From Candidatus Roseilinea sp. (GTDB taxonomy: Bacteria > Chloroflexota > Anaerolineae > J036 > Brachytrichaceae), in NCBI GenBank assembly GCA_025998955.1, contig AP024676.1, positions 744,001-808,000 on the forward strand: DNA of 64,000 bases, written 5' to 3'. Below the pieces are notes generated by a model. That model worked only from the letters and a program-made list of their open reading frames with translations. It ran no database searches and had not been told where the DNA came from. The position numbers were made by a program, and so were the translations under genes. Positions within the stretch are counted from its first letter, which is position 1. Each line of letters opens with the position of its first letter. This document shows, piece by piece, positions 18,140 through 28,381 of this stretch.

Positions 18140-19392
18140 GCAGTGCACCCAGCAATCCACTCACTTCTGCGCTCTTCATGGGTCGGCGCCAAATGGAGCG
18201 CGGCTTGACAACCCTTGCCGAATTGCTTGCGCGGCTCGACTGGCTGGTGCAACCACTCCTTGCATTCGCTGTCTCGCGCATAGCGCTCTTCGCCGCTGGC
18301 ATTGTGGGCGACGTGCTTCTCCCCACCAAAGAGGGCCACTGGGTCGCCGATCCGAGCAGCTCCTTCCTCAGCCTCTGGGCGAAGTGGGACAGCCAGTGGT
18401 ATGTGCAAATCGCACGCGATGGCTATTGGTTTCAACCTTTGCGTCAAAGCAACGTCGCTTTCTTCCCTCTGTATCCCCTCACGATGCGTCTGCTAGCGCC
18501 CCTCACCGGTAACAACTTGGTGCTAGCCGGATTCTTGATCAGCAATTTGGCTTTCGTGATAGCGTTGATATTCCTCTATCGCTTGGCCGAACTGGAACTG
18601 GCCGATCGGGAGGCTGCCCGCCGGACGATCTTCTACCTGGCACTTTTCCCCACGGCGTTTTTCTTCAGCGCGGTCTATACCGAAAGCCTATTTCTATCGC
18701 TTGCTGTGGCGACCGCGTATTTCGCTCGCCGGCAGCATTGGGTAGCGGCGGCGATCACCGGCATGATGGCCTCGATCACCCGTAACCTGGGTGTCGTGCT
18801 CTGGGCGCTGGTGATGTGGGAGTGGCTTCGCCAGCATGAATGGAGTCTCCGGGGCATGCTGCACCGCCAGACTTGGTCTCTGCTGTTTAGGAATGTCAAA
18901 GCGCATTGGTCGGAACTGTTCATCATCGCTGCTATCCCGCTGGGTCTGCTGCTTTACATGGCTTTCCTCAAAATCAACTTTGACCGACCGTTGGCTTTCA
19001 TCGAAGTCCAGGCCACCTGGGGCCGGCAAAACGTCGGGCCCGGCGCTGTCATCGCTCGTGAGTTGAGCGCACTGGCCGATTTTCAGCTCAACCGAGGCAG
19101 CTTGATCCGCGTACTCAACTTCAGCGTGGTGCTGGCGATGCTGGCTATGACGCCTTTCATCTGGCGACGGCTGGGCGAAGGCTATGCCATCTACACCCTA
19201 CTGCTCATTCTCGTGCCCCTGACGAGCTCGGTCGCCAGCATGCTGCGCTACGTGCTGCCTCTCTTCCCTGCATTCATCGTACTGGGCTGGTGGGGACGGC
19301 AGACGATCCTGGATCGGATCTTGCTGGCCTGCTTCGCTGTTGGTCTTGGCCTACTGACTACGGTTTTCGCGAATTGGTACTTTGTCGCTTGA
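18136..19392 (+). CDS. GT-C mannosyltransferase-like integral membrane protein (PIG-V-like)
   Basis: 418 residues with about nine to ten membrane segments. The first loop contains KWDSQWYVQIARDGYW, matching the WD..WY..IA..GY signature of PIG-V-like GT-C enzymes whose Asp is catalytic, and FFPLYPLTMRLL follows as in that family. These enzymes use polyprenyl-phosphate sugar, which the GT2 enzyme at 4195 could make. It starts inside the stop of the preceding gene (ATGA), so the two are coupled. Confidence 0.82.
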   Translation: MSSAPSNPLTSALFMGRRQMERGLTTLAELLARLDWLVQPLLAFAVSRIALFAAGIVGDVLLPTKEGHWVADPSSSFLSLWAKWDSQWYVQIARDGYWFQPLRQSNVAFFPLYPLTMRLLAPLTGNNLVLAGFLISNLAFVIALIFLYRLAELELADREAARRTIFYLALFPTAFFFSAVYTESLFLSLAVATAYFARRQHWVAAAITGMMASITRNLGVVLWALVMWEWLRQHEWSLRGMLHRQTWSLLFRNVKAHWSELFIIAAIPLGLLLYMAFLKINFDRPLAFIEVQATWGRQNVGPGAVIARELSALADFQLNRGSLIRVLNFSVVLAMLAMTPFIWRRLGEGYAIYTLLLILVPLTSSVASMLRYVLPLFPAFIVLGWWGRQTILDRILLACFAVGLGLLTTVFANWYFVA

Positions 19393-19410
19393 TGTCAAGA
19401 GAGCAACGCC

Positions 19411-22400
19411 ATGGATGATATTCGACGAGAATCCCCTGAAGCTTCGATTGATCAGAAGAACAATTCAGAACGGCCCCTACGCGAACCGCCAGTTCCCCTG
19501 GAGATGAGCAGCGCCTGCCTGAGCGCCATCATGAACTTAACGAGCGATGCCATCATCGTCATTGACGCAGAGGGGCGCATCTGCCTTTTCAACGCCAGTG
19601 CAGAGCGTCTCTTCGGCTACCGAGCTGAAGAGGTCATCGGCCAACCGCCAACTCTGCTGCTGCCACAGTTCCGTTGCAGCGGCCAACAGGACGTCGTCGC
19701 AACCTATGAAGCCGCAGAAGCCGCTATGCGGCCATCGGACGAGGTCCGAACGATTGCCGGGCTGCGCAAAGATGGTGAAGAACTCTTTCTCGAAGCAACG
19801 ATGAGTGACCTTCGGGAGAATGGGAAACGGGTCGTGCTTATCAGCTTGCGGGACGTCACCAGACAACGCCACGCCGAGGAACACATCTGCGCTCTGGCTC
19901 GCTTTCCCGATGAAAATCCCAATCCCGTCCTGCGTGTGGCAGCCGATGGATCGGTACTTTACGCCAACCGCCCGGGTCTGACGCTGCTGCCTCTGAAAAA
20001 CGGTGCCCAGCAGTGGTGCGCGCCCCAAGCCTGGCGGGCTGCCATCTCAACCGCGCTGAGCACGAGTCGAAACGAAGCGCTGGAATTCACCAGCGACGGC
20101 CGCCTCTTCACTGCGCTCTTCGTGCCCACGGATAGCAGCCATGTCAACGTCTACGTCCACGACATCACTGCCCATCGCGTAGCCGAAGAGCAGATTCAGC
20201 AAGAACTCACCGCGCGCCGGCGAATCGAGAACATGCTCCGTCATCGAATTGCCTTTGAAGAGTTGGTGACGGGTCTCTCAACACAATTCATCGCTCTAGC
20301 CTCGGCCGAATTAGATAAAGCAATCAACAGCAGCTTGGCATCCATCGGCAACTTCTCCGCGGTGGATCGCGCCTATGTTTTTCTGTTCTCTGCTGACGGC
20401 GCTTACATGAGCAACACCCATGAGTGGTGTCGTCCCGATATCGAGCCGCAGATTGCAAACCTCCAAAACATTCCGACGGATACATTCCCTTGGTGGGTGA
20501 ACAAACTGCGCCGTGGCGAAAATATCTACATGCCATCTTTGGATGAGTTGCCACCTGAGGCCAGCGCCGAGCGAGAAATCCTTGAGCTGCAGGGCATTCG
20601 GTCACTGGTCGTTGTGCCGATGATGTCGAGTCACAAGCTGATCGGGTTCCTCGGCTTCGACGCTGTGCGTGAAGCAAAAACTTGGTCCGAGGACGACATC
20701 GCTTTGCTCAGAATCGTCGGTGAGATCCTGGTCAATGCGTTGGAGCGCAAGCGCAACGAAGAAGCGCTGCGCAAGAGTGAACAGGTCTACCGCGCATTGT
20801 TCGAACGCACCAATGACGCCGTATTCCTCATCAGCTTGGAAGGTCGCCATCTCGCCGTCAATCAACGAGCTTCAGAGCTGTTGGGTTACACGCTGGACGA
20901 GCTGTTGAACATGACGGTGCACGACATCGTTGTGCCGGATAAGGAACATGGCGATGCATACCAAGCATTGGCTACCTTGAGGGCCAACGGTCAGTTGCCG
21001 GTGTACGAGCGCACGCTCCGCCGAAGAGATGGCAGCTTGGTTCGCGTAGAGATCAACGCTGCTCTGGTACGGGACGTTGACGGCACTCCACTGCACTTTC
21101 AGAGTATCGTTCGCGATATTACCGAGCGCAAGCGGACAGAAGAAGCGCTGCGCCAAAGTGAAGAAGCGATCCGAACGCTTTACGAGATCGTCTCCGCCCA
21201 AGAATTGAACTTCTCGGCCAAGCTCAAGGCACTGTTAGCGATGGGCACGCAGCGCTTCGATCTAGATATCGGCGTGCTGGCCCATATCGAGGGCGAGCGC
21301 TACCAAGTCATTGAGGCGCTGACACCCAATGGAGCAATTCGGCCAGGCGACGTTTTCGATCTAGGGCGGACTTACTGTCGCGAGGTGCTGCGCATAGGCG
21401 AGCCAATCGGCTTCGCGAACGCGGGGGCTTCCGAGTGGGCTGCCCATCCTTGTTACGCTGCCTTTCAGATGGAAGCCTTTCTCGGAACGCCGGTTACCGT
21501 GAATGGTCAGATCTACGGCACGCTCAGCTTCGCCAGTCCTAAACCGCGTGCCCAGCCATTCAAGCCCGCTGACAAGGAGTTTCTGCGCTTGATGGCACAG
21601 TGGATCGGCGGAGAGATCGAACGCAACTTGAAGACCGAGCAGCTTCAGGCCTATGCCGCCGAAATCAAAGCGGCGAATCAGCAGCTCGCGCAGGCGCGCG
21701 ACCAGGCATTAGAGGCGTCGCGGCTGAAGTCTGAGTTTCTGAGTACCATGAGCCACGAAATCCGCACGCCGATGAACGGCATCATCGGCATGACTGAGTT
21801 GTTGCTCGATACGCCACTGAGCGACGAACAGCGCGGATATGCCAACATCGTGCTCAAGGAAGCAGAGCATCTGCTCACCATCATCAACGACATCTTGGAC
21901 TTTTCGAAGATCGAAGCCGGCAAGATGGTGCTCGATATTCATGACTTCTCTCCTCGGGATGTCATGGAGAGCGTAGCCGACTTATTCTCGCCTCAAGCCA
22001 ACGCCAAAGGACTGGCAGTCATGACGTATGTTGCTCCTGACGTGCCGATGGTCGTGCGTGGTGATGCCGTGCGTCTGCGTCAGGTGCTCACCAACCTGGT
22101 AGGCAACGCCATCAAGTTTACCGAGGTTGGTCATGTGACGGTCAGGCTCGAGCTGCAAGAAGCTGATGAGCGTTTCGTTGTGCTGCGTGGATCAGTCAGT
22201 GACACCGGCATCGGCATTCCTGAGGCAGCGCAGCGCCACTTATTTCAACCGTTTACTCAGGTTGATGGTGGCATCACGCGACGGTATGGCGGCACCGGTC
22301 TCGGGTTGGCCATCGCCAGCCGCCTGGTGCAAATGATGGGTGGCGAAATCGGCGTGCACAGCCGCGAAGGCGAGGGCACGCTATTCTGGTTCACGTTGCG

Positions 22401-23388
22401 TTGCGAGCGCTCTGCTCATGTCGAAACTTCCCAGAAGCCGCCCGACGTTTCTCGATTGAGTGGACTCCGCGTCCTGGTCGTGGACGACACCAAGACGCAC
22501 CGGGATATCCTCCTCAGCTACCTGCGCAACTGGGGGCTACAAGCCGATAGCGCAGAAAACAGCACGGAAGCTATTTTGAGTCTGGTTCGCGCGGCCACAT
22601 CCGGCAAGCCTTATGATCTGGCCATCGTTGACCAAGTCATGCCTGTCATGGACGGCCTGACGTTGGCACGCGTGGTGAAGGGAGATCGCTCGCTCACCCA
22701 CACCAAGTTGATCATGTTGACGGCCTTCAAGGAGAAAGTGCCATGGGAGCAGTCGCAGGAAGCAGGATTCGTCGCTCACCTGACCAAACCCATTCGTCAA
22801 CAACGTCTGCTCACCACTCTCTTGCAAGTGCTTGACCAATACGAAGCCGACCCCCCTTCCTCATCTCAACTGGCGCCGGCAACCCAGGAAGATGATACAA
22901 GTCCTCAACCCACCGGTGCGCCGACCAAGGCGGGCATCCTACTGGTGGAAGACAACCCATCAAACCAAGCCGTCGCATTGCAGCAGTTGAACAAACTAGG
23001 ATATGCAGCTGACTTAGTGACGAATGGTCAGGCGGCCGTAGCACGGCTGACCCGGGCAGAACATGGCTACCGGTTGGTGCTGATGGACTGTCAGATGCCC
23101 GGTATGGATGGCTTCCAGGCCACCAAAGCCGTGCGAGATTGGGAACGCAGCAACGGAGGGCACGTGCCAATCATCGCCATGACAGCTCAGGCCATGAAGG
23201 GTGATCGAGAGCGCTGCATCGCTGCCGGCATGGATGATTATCTGAGCAAACCTGTTCGTCTCGATGAGCTCCGTCACATACTCAACCGCTGGCTACTGGA
23301 TTCACTCTCTACAACGGAGTCAGCAGATCAGACGAAGCTGGATTTCGGATTAACGCAACGAGACACCGATTTGATCTGCACCGGTTGA
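19411..23388 (+). CDS. Hybrid sensor histidine kinase with PAS/GAF sensors and two receiver domains
   Basis: 1325 residues. Order: PAS (about 36-150), degenerate PAS (155-270), GAF (285-450), PAS (455-580), GAF (590-735), a coiled helix, HisKA with [10 protein letters not shown] (His near 782), HATPase with [16 protein letters not shown] and [18 protein letters not shown], receiver 1 with [13 protein letters not shown] (Asp near 1072), receiver 2 with [12 protein letters not shown] (Asp near 1225) and FLSKP-like YLSKPVRL. No HPt domain or membrane segment is visible, so it is a cytosolic kinase that probably relays through a separate HPt protein. It ends the polysaccharide/signalling block, 18 bases after the GT-C gene. 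Confidence 0.93.
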   Translation: MDDIRRESPEASIDQKNNSERPLREPPVPLEMSSACLSAIMNLTSDAIIVIDAEGRICLFNASAERLFGYRAEEVIGQPPTLLLPQFRCSGQQDVVATYEAAEAAMRPSDEVRTIAGLRKDGEELFLEATMSDLRENGKRVVLISLRDVTRQRHAEEHICALARFPDENPNPVLRVAADGSVLYANRPGLTLLPLKNGAQQWCAPQAWRAAISTALSTSRNEALEFTSDGRLFTALFVPTDSSHVNVYVHDITAHRVAEEQIQQELTARRRIENMLRHRIAFEELVTGLSTQFIALASAELDKAINSSLASIGNFSAVDRAYVFLFSADGAYMSNTHEWCRPDIEPQIANLQNIPTDTFPWWVNKLRRGENIYMPSLDELPPEASAEREILELQGIRSLVVVPMMSSHKLIGFLGFDAVREAKTWSEDDIALLRIVGEILVNALERKRNEEALRKSEQVYRALFERTNDAVFLISLEGRHLAVNQRASELLGYTLDELLNMTVHDIVVPDKEHGDAYQALATLRANGQLPVYERTLRRRDGSLVRVEINAALVRDVDGTPLHFQSIVRDITERKRTEEALRQSEEAIRTLYEIVSAQELNFSAKLKALLAMGTQRFDLDIGVLAHIEGERYQVIEALTPNGAIRPGDVFDLGRTYCREVLRIGEPIGFANAGASEWAAHPCYAAFQMEAFLGTPVTVNGQIYGTLSFASPKPRAQPFKPADKEFLRLMAQWIGGEIERNLKTEQLQAYAAEIKAANQQLAQARDQALEASRLKSEFLSTMSHEIRTPMNGIIGMTELLLDTPLSDEQRGYANIVLKEAEHLLTIINDILDFSKIEAGKMVLDIHDFSPRDVMESVADLFSPQANAKGLAVMTYVAPDVPMVVRGDAVRLRQVLTNLVGNAIKFTEVGHVTVRLELQEADERFVVLRGSVSDTGIGIPEAAQRHLFQPFTQVDGGITRRYGGTGLGLAIASRLVQMMGGEIGVHSREGEGTLFWFTLRCERSAHVETSQKPPDVSRLSGLRVLVVDDTKTHRDILLSYLRNWGLQADSAENSTEAILSLVRAATSGKPYDLAIVDQVMPVMDGLTLARVVKGDRSLTHTKLIMLTAFKEKVPWEQSQEAGFVAHLTKPIRQQRLLTTLLQVLDQYEADPPSSSQLAPATQEDDTSPQPTGAPTKAGILLVEDNPSNQAVALQQLNKLGYAADLVTNGQAAVARLTRAEHGYRLVLMDCQMPGMDGFQATKAVRDWERSNGGHVPIIAMTAQAMKGDRERCIAAGMDDYLSKPVRLDELRHILNRWLLDSLSTTESADQTKLDFGLTQRDTDLICTG

Positions 23389-23579
23389 CCGACCCACGAG
23401 AGCAGCTTGCGAATTCGTGAATTCACCCTTCGACAGGTTGAGGGGCGCCTCCGGTTTAAGAGACATGCGGAGCCTAACTGAGGGTGCGCAAAAGTATCTA
23501 CTACTCTAACGCGTCGCTACGACAAGCCTGCCGGGGTAGCAACACGCCGACTCCGGAGTGAGCGATGCGCGCATGCCCA

Positions 23580-24140
23580 TCACGCATTCGTGTCGCTGGT
23601 GAAGATCGGCAGATGGCCGAGCGCGATCACGTTGTTCCAGCGGGCGCGGTCGCCCTCGGTGAAGATCGCCGCTTCGGCGACCACTTCTGCGCCGGCCTTC
23701 TGCATGATCAGCCGCATGCCTTGGAGTGTGCTGCCCGTGCTGATCACGTCGTCCACCAGCACGACTTTCTTGCCCTTGATCGCCTCGCGATCCTTCTCAT
23801 CCAGGAACAAAGTCTGCGGCTTGTTCGTGGTGATGGAGAGCGTCTCGGCAGAGAGCGCATCGCCCATGTAGGGCTTGTGCGATTTGCGTAGCACGATATA
23901 TGGCAGGCCGGATTCGACCGATAGCGCGTGCGCCAGCGGGATGCTCTTCGCCTCGGCGGTGACCAGATAGTCTACGCCGGAAGGCAACCGGGCCGCCAGC
24001 GAGCGCGCCGCGGCCTGCACCAGCTCGGTGTCGCCTAGAATGTTGAGCACAGCGATCTTCACGCCGGGCGCGACCTCCATCAGCCGCAAGCGGCGCTCCA
24101 CGCCGGCAACGTTCACGGGATAAAACTCGTTGTCGTTCAT
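23580..24140 (-). CDS. Adenine phosphoribosyltransferase-like protein
   Basis: 186 residues of the type I PRTase fold. The PRPP loop is KVVLVDDVISTGSTLQGM, preceded by a flexible-loop region (RKSHKPYMGDALSAETLS) and the segment VTAEAKSIPLAHALS. These enzymes join a purine base to PRPP for salvage; the same fold is used in purine-responsive regulators. Length matches adenine PRTase (about 170-190). Its start overlaps the end of a frameshifted gene remnant upstream by 4 bases. Convergent with the hybrid kinase; 191 bases separate them and hold no recognised terminator. Confidence 0.82.
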   Translation of the reverse strand: MNDNEFYPVNVAGVERRLRLMEVAPGVKIAVLNILGDTELVQAAARSLAARLPSGVDYLVTAEAKSIPLAHALSVESGLPYIVLRKSHKPYMGDALSAETLSITTNKPQTLFLDEKDREAIKGKKVVLVDDVISTGSTLQGMRLIMQKAGAEVVAEAAIFTEGDRARWNNVIALGHLPIFTSDTNA

Positions 24141-24494
24141 ACAGACAGATTCGATCGCTGGATTCGTTCGATGGTGCGCTTTCGTTTCGGTTCGATGGCA
24201 CGCCTACCCAGGACATACCAGACGCGCTGCTCCTCAATCGCGTCTAGCGCTTGTGGCGTGATCCGATCGCCTGCAACAACCGGGATGTGACACGCCGACC
24301 GGAGCGAGCCAGTAATGCAGCACGCCGCGCCGCACGCTCCACATCGTCTGGGCCGATGCCCCACGAGACTTCAGCCACCAGATACGTTTCCATATCGCCC
24401 TCGCGTCCGACAGCGACGACATCGCTCTCAATGACGTCGTGTAGCTCATGCGCTGCTCGTCGAAGTCTCGAACCGTGAAAGCCATACCTCGCAA
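24137..24494 (-). pseudogene. Frameshifted remnant of a coiled-coil/nuclease-like conserved hypothetical gene
   Basis: Three reading frames contribute recognisable pieces in order. An N-terminal piece MAFTVRDFDEQR starts near 24485, a middle piece with HDVIESDVVAVGREGDMETY and VAEVSWGIGPDDVERAARRA lies in a second frame, and IPVVAGDRITPQALDAIEEQ lies in a third. I recall families in Chloroflexota and cyanobacteria with this C-terminal layout after a long coiled coil, which is missing here. The D...EVS spacing suggests a PD-(D/E)XK-like core, tentatively. It looks like an internally deleted, frameshifted relic, still overlapping the next start by 4 bases. Confidence 0.5.
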
Positions 24495-24517
24495 TTATCG
24501 TTCATCTCAGAGCCGCC

Positions 24518-24656
24518 GGGGTGCATTCGGCAACGGGTGCGGACGTAGCAGGGCGCGCTCTACCCCATTCGGGGCACGAGTCCGTAGCGCGACATGCGCG
24601 CCCTACCGCGTGAATTTTGCCCGAATGCGCGAATGCCCCCCATTTTGAAATGCCCC
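24518..24656. repeat. Divergent copy of the inverted-end repeat family
   Basis: Left end GGGGTGCATTCGG matches copy A's terminus. The right end reads GCGAATGCCCCC then CATTTTGAAATGCCCC, the latter being the reverse complement of the GGGGCATTTCAAAATG start seen in copies A and B. The interior is unlike the hairpin core and contains GTAGCGCGACATGCGCGCCC. It fills the gap between the quinone oxidoreductase and the pseudogene. Confidence 0.5.
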
Positions 24657-24661
24657 TAGCG

Positions 24662-25630
24662 TTAGGGGATGAGCAACACCTTGCCGCGGGTCTGGCGCGC
24701 CTCCATGTAGCGATGGGCGTCAGCGGCTTCGCTCAGTTTGAAGGTGCGATCCACGCGCACGCTGAGTTGGCCGGCAGCTATCCAATGGAAGAGATCGCCA
24801 GCACGCCCGAGCAGTTCGGCGCGCGTGAGCGTATAGTGGCCCAGCGTCGGCCGGGTAAGGAAGAGCGATCCCTTCTGGCTGAGCAACTGCGGGTCAATCG
24901 GTTCGACCATCCCGCTGGATTGGCCGTATAGCACCATGTAGCCGCGAGGACGCAGCACGTTCAGCCCCTTGAGGAAGGTGTCCTTGCCGACCGAGTCGTA
25001 AACGACGTGCACGCCGGCGCCCTCTGTCAGACGCTTGACCTCAGCCTCGAAGTCTTGCTCGCGGTAGAGGATCACGTCGTCCGCGCCGGCGGCTTTGGCC
25101 AGTTCGGCCTTGTCTGCCGAGCCGACCGTGGCGATCACACGCGCGCCCAGCCGCTTGGCGATCTGGATGAGCAATTGGCCGACGCCGCCCGAGCCGGCAT
25201 GCACCAACGCCACGTCGCCGGGCTTGAGCGGATAAGTGGTGAGTGCGAGGTAGTGTGCGGTCATGCCTTGTAGCATCACTGCCGCGGCCTGCTCGATGGA
25301 CACGCTGGGGGGGATGGGCACCAGCCGGCCCACCGGCACGATTGCATACTCCGCATACGCGCCCATCACCATCGCGTAAGCGACGTGATCGCCCGGCTTG
25401 AACTCGGTCACGCCGCTGCCCACCGCGTCTATGACGCCGGCAGCTTCCTGGCCGGGCACGAATGGCAATGGCACCTTGTACCAGCCCCGCCGCTGGTAGA
25501 TATCTATGAAGTTCAGGCCGGCGGCGCCGACCTTCACGCGTGCTTCACCCGGCCCTGGTTCCGGGGTCGGCATATCTTCGTACACCAATGCGTCTGCATC
25601 GCCATGGGCATGAACTCGAACTGCTTTCAT
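24662..25630 (-). CDS. NADPH:quinone oxidoreductase, zeta-crystallin type
   Basis: 322 residues of the zinc-free medium-chain dehydrogenase family, which reduce quinones with NADPH in the cytoplasm. Features: [19 protein letters not shown] start, the GroES-like catalytic part with [18 protein letters not shown], the Rossmann motif [20 protein letters not shown] and a terminal substrate loop [12 protein letters not shown]. Length is that of Qor. It stands alone between repeat D and the helicase. Confidence 0.9.
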   Translation of the reverse strand: MKAVRVHAHGDADALVYEDMPTPEPGPGEARVKVGAAGLNFIDIYQRRGWYKVPLPFVPGQEAAGVIDAVGSGVTEFKPGDHVAYAMVMGAYAEYAIVPVGRLVPIPPSVSIEQAAAVMLQGMTAHYLALTTYPLKPGDVALVHAGSGGVGQLLIQIAKRLGARVIATVGSADKAELAKAAGADDVILYREQDFEAEVKRLTEGAGVHVVYDSVGKDTFLKGLNVLRPRGYMVLYGQSSGMVEPIDPQLLSQKGSLFLTRPTLGHYTLTRAELLGRAGDLFHWIAAGQLSVRVDRTFKLSEAADAHRYMEARQTRGKVLLIP

Positions 25631-25672
25631 TGCGATATCGTCTCCTTGTCGTTGCGATGAACGTTGCGCCGA

Positions 25673-28336
25673 TCAACGAACCAACGCGATCAGGCGCGCC
25701 ACATCCTGCTTGAGATTGCGCCCGTGCGCTTCCATCGCCGGATCCACCGGGCCGATGCACGAGGGACAGCCGTGCTCGCAGGGGCATTCGGCCACGCGCT
25801 GAGCGGCCATCGTCATCAATTCTGCGTGATGCGCCATCAGCTCGTCGGCCAATCCGGTGCCGCCGGGCACCAGCTCATACAGCGTGATGGTTGGCAGGCG
25901 GGTATGCGGGCTGGCTGCATCGAACGTGGCAGCAATGTCACTGGGGTCGCACATCACGAACAACGGCGCCAGATTGCCGAGCAAGTAGCACAGGCCGCTC
26001 AATGCCCGGTTCACCGGCGCTGCCGTCTCGATCTTCGCGTGACACGACGGGCACACCGTCATTAGATTATCCAGATCGTTGGCTTGCAGGTAGCGATCGT
26101 TTTCGCCACGCACATAGCCGAAGCTCCGAAACGGCCGACGGTGATGCACATGGTGCGGTTGCCCCGGGCTTTCGGGCTTGCCACAAATAACGCACCGATA
26201 GCCGTCGCGCGCACGGGCAGCCTGGCGCTGCTGCTCCCAATTCGGGCCGTAGTTATTCGGCAGCCCGATGATGCCCTCTTTCTCCAACTGCCGGCAAATG
26301 GCCTCCGGGATGGCAAACCAGTAACCGAGGGTGAGCAGTTTCTGCGACGGCAAGTCCACGTCACCCCAACCCAGCGTGCGGTGCGTGTTGAACTGCACCT
26401 GGCGATAACGAGCGACCGTCGTCGTGATCTCGATCTCGCCGCTCGCCAGGATGCAGTTGCTCGCCAGCGCTTGGGCCGATTCCGGCCGGTCGAACTCGCG
26501 CAGCACGATCACCTCGGATACAGCGCTCGCCTGAGTGTAGTAGTCCACATCCACGCGGCGGACCACAGCCCGGCCCATCTCCCAGTTCAGCTCGGTGACG
26601 AGATAGGTCTCGGCCTGATGCAGGTAGATCGCGCCGGGATGAACGCGGGCCGGCGCAGTGTGGCGCTCGGTCTCGCCGATCAAGTTGCCCCGATCGTCCA
26701 CGATGCTGACGCGCTCTCCCACGCCGCGCAGGCTCACCCGGTCGGCCGGATAGCTCTCACCGACCCACGTGTAGCGCGTCTCGGGCTGCGAGGCGTCCGC
26801 GCCCTTGAACAGCGGCAGCGCGCCAACACCGCTGGCATGCACCTCGCCTTCTTCGGCGAGTGCATCGAGCAGTTCGTCTATGTGCGCGTTGCCGAACCGC
26901 TCGCTGCGCGTGAAGGGCAGCTCGAAGGTGGCGCATGCAACGTGCGCCGCCAATACGCCCAGGTTGTCCGGCGCAATGCGTGCATGCTCGGGCGATTGCC
27001 GAAAGAGGTAGTCAGGATGCACGGCAAAATACTGGTTGAGCGGATCGGGCGTGGCGACCATGACGGCAACGCTGGCGCCGTGCCGCCGACCGGCACGCCC
27101 GGCCTGTTGCCAAAAGCTGGCGATGCTACCCGGATAGCCCAGCATCACGCAGGCATCCAGCGCGCCGATGTCAATCCCCAACTCCAGCGCATTGGTCGCC
27201 ACCACGCCGCGGACGCTGCCCTCGCGCAACCCCTGCTCGATGGCGCGCCGCTCCTCGGGCAGGTAGCCGCCGCGATAGCCTTGAATCGGACGTGGGGAGG
27301 GGGAAGTAGGATATTCCGACTCCCGACTGCCGACTCCCGACTTCATATCACGCAAGTAAGCCAGCAGAATCTCCGCCGTGTTCCTCGATCGGGCGAAGCA
27401 GATCGTTTGTAAGCCTTCGGCAATGAAGCGCGCCGCAATGTCGCGGGCGACGAAATCGGCGCTGCGGCGCAGACCGAGCTGTGGGTCGGTGAGTGGCGGG
27501 TTGACGATGATGACGTGGCGTTCACCGTGCGGGCTGCCATCGTCGTCCACCAGCGTCACCGGCGCTTCGATCAGTCGCTCGGCGTGCTCGCGCGGATTGG
27601 CGATGGTGGCCGACGCCAGGATGAAGCGGGGGCTCGACCCGTAGAACGCACACACGCGCTTCAGCCGGCGGATGACGTTGGCGACATGGCTGCCGAAGAT
27701 GCCGCGATAGGCGTGCATCTCGTCAATGACGACGTAGCGTAGATGTTTGAAGAACGCTGCCCAACGCGTGTGATGCGGCAGGATGCCGACGTGCAGCATG
27801 TCGGCGTTGGTGATGAGCACGCGCGCGTCGCGGCGAATCTCGGCGCGCTTGGCCTGCGGCGTGTCGCCATCGTAGGTGTTGATCATCCCCGATCTTTCAT
27901 CTTTCATTCGGATGCCCTCCCGCGATGAAAGGTGATCAATGAAAGATGAAAGATTGAATTGTTGGTCCTGCGACAGCGCTTTGGTGGGAAACAGGCACAA
28001 CGCTCGAGCGTTTGGATCACGCAGCAGCGCATCGAGGATGGGCGCATGAAAGCACAGCGACTTGCCACCGGCAGCATCGGCAACCACCACGACGTGCTCT
28101 CGCTGCAACGTCGCCTCAATGGCTTGCGCTTGGTGGGTGTAGAGTTGCTCGATGCCCCGTCGCTTTAGCGCTTCGCGCAGGCGCGGATCGAGTGCAGTGG
28201 GGAATTCGGCAAACCGCGCGGGACGAGCCGGTGCACGCTGCCAGTCGCACACGTCGCGCATGAACTCGCGATCGGCGCGCAAGCGGGCGAGCACCTCGCT
28301 AACGTCGGTGACGCCGACAGCCGTGGTAGCGCTCAT
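25673..28336 (-). CDS. DEAD/DEAH-box helicase with DUF1998 (MrfA-like) and an internal HNH motif
   Basis: 887 residues. Helicase core: Walker A-like DAAGGKSLCFHAP, DEAH-type VVIDEMHAYRG, SATIANP, and motif VI region QQAGRAGRRHG. The C-terminal DUF1998 part ends with the four-cysteine CPCEHGCPSCIG found in the DNA repair helicase MrfA. Between them (about residues 660-725) is a complete HNH-like unit: CVICGKPE, HHVHHRRPF, DNLMTVCPSCH. Known MrfA unwinds damaged DNA; the HNH could cut it or merely bind zinc. Two heptameric repeat patches lie in frame and add non-conserved residues (motif Ia-TYDGDTP interval, and before GYRGGYLPEERRA). Confidence 0.88.
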   Translation of the reverse strand: MSATTAVGVTDVSEVLARLRADREFMRDVCDWQRAPARPARFAEFPTALDPRLREALKRRGIEQLYTHQAQAIEATLQREHVVVVADAAGGKSLCFHAPILDALLRDPNARALCLFPTKALSQDQQFNLSSFIDHLSSREGIRMKDERSGMINTYDGDTPQAKRAEIRRDARVLITNADMLHVGILPHHTRWAAFFKHLRYVVIDEMHAYRGIFGSHVANVIRRLKRVCAFYGSSPRFILASATIANPREHAERLIEAPVTLVDDDGSPHGERHVIIVNPPLTDPQLGLRRSADFVARDIAARFIAEGLQTICFARSRNTAEILLAYLRDMKSGVGSRESEYPTSPSPRPIQGYRGGYLPEERRAIEQGLREGSVRGVVATNALELGIDIGALDACVMLGYPGSIASFWQQAGRAGRRHGASVAVMVATPDPLNQYFAVHPDYLFRQSPEHARIAPDNLGVLAAHVACATFELPFTRSERFGNAHIDELLDALAEEGEVHASGVGALPLFKGADASQPETRYTWVGESYPADRVSLRGVGERVSIVDDRGNLIGETERHTAPARVHPGAIYLHQAETYLVTELNWEMGRAVVRRVDVDYYTQASAVSEVIVLREFDRPESAQALASNCILASGEIEITTTVARYRQVQFNTHRTLGWGDVDLPSQKLLTLGYWFAIPEAICRQLEKEGIIGLPNNYGPNWEQQRQAARARDGYRCVICGKPESPGQPHHVHHRRPFRSFGYVRGENDRYLQANDLDNLMTVCPSCHAKIETAAPVNRALSGLCYLLGNLAPLFVMCDPSDIAATFDAASPHTRLPTITLYELVPGGTGLADELMAHHAELMTMAAQRVAECPCEHGCPSCIGPVDPAMEAHGRNLKQDVARLIALVR
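27297..27342. repeat. In-frame period-7 repeat patch inside the helicase gene
   Basis: CCGACTC-CCGACTG-CCGACTC-CCGACT occupies 27316-27342 with a purine-rich partner (GGGGAGGGGGAAGTAGG) on the left that could fold back on it. The unit is seven bases, matching other patches in the window. It encodes a stretch (SGVGSRESEYPTSPSP) that has no counterpart expected in the helicase fold. Confidence 0.65.
27891..27958. repeat. Second in-frame period-7 patch inside the helicase gene (inverted pair)
   Basis: GATCTTTCATCTTTCATT (27891-27908) faces GATGAAA-GGTGATC-AATGAAA-GATGAAA-GATTGAA (27924-27958). Both halves have a seven-base period and are inverted relative to each other. The insert sits between helicase motif Ia and the conserved TYDGDTPQAKRAEIR, lengthening a surface loop without breaking the frame. 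Confidence 0.65.
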
Positions 28337-28381
28337 GAGCAGCGATGATTGTAACGCCCGCTCCCTATAATCGCCGGCGCC

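Noticed and set aside
23389-23579. Terminator or gene between the hybrid kinase and the phosphoribosyltransferase
   Set aside because: Only short imperfect palindromes such as ACTCCGGAGT are present, with no T-run and no supported ORF.
26084-27412. 442-residue plus-strand ORF antisense to the helicase
   Set aside because: It is a GC-rich shadow of a well-supported helicase gene and has no domain-like features.
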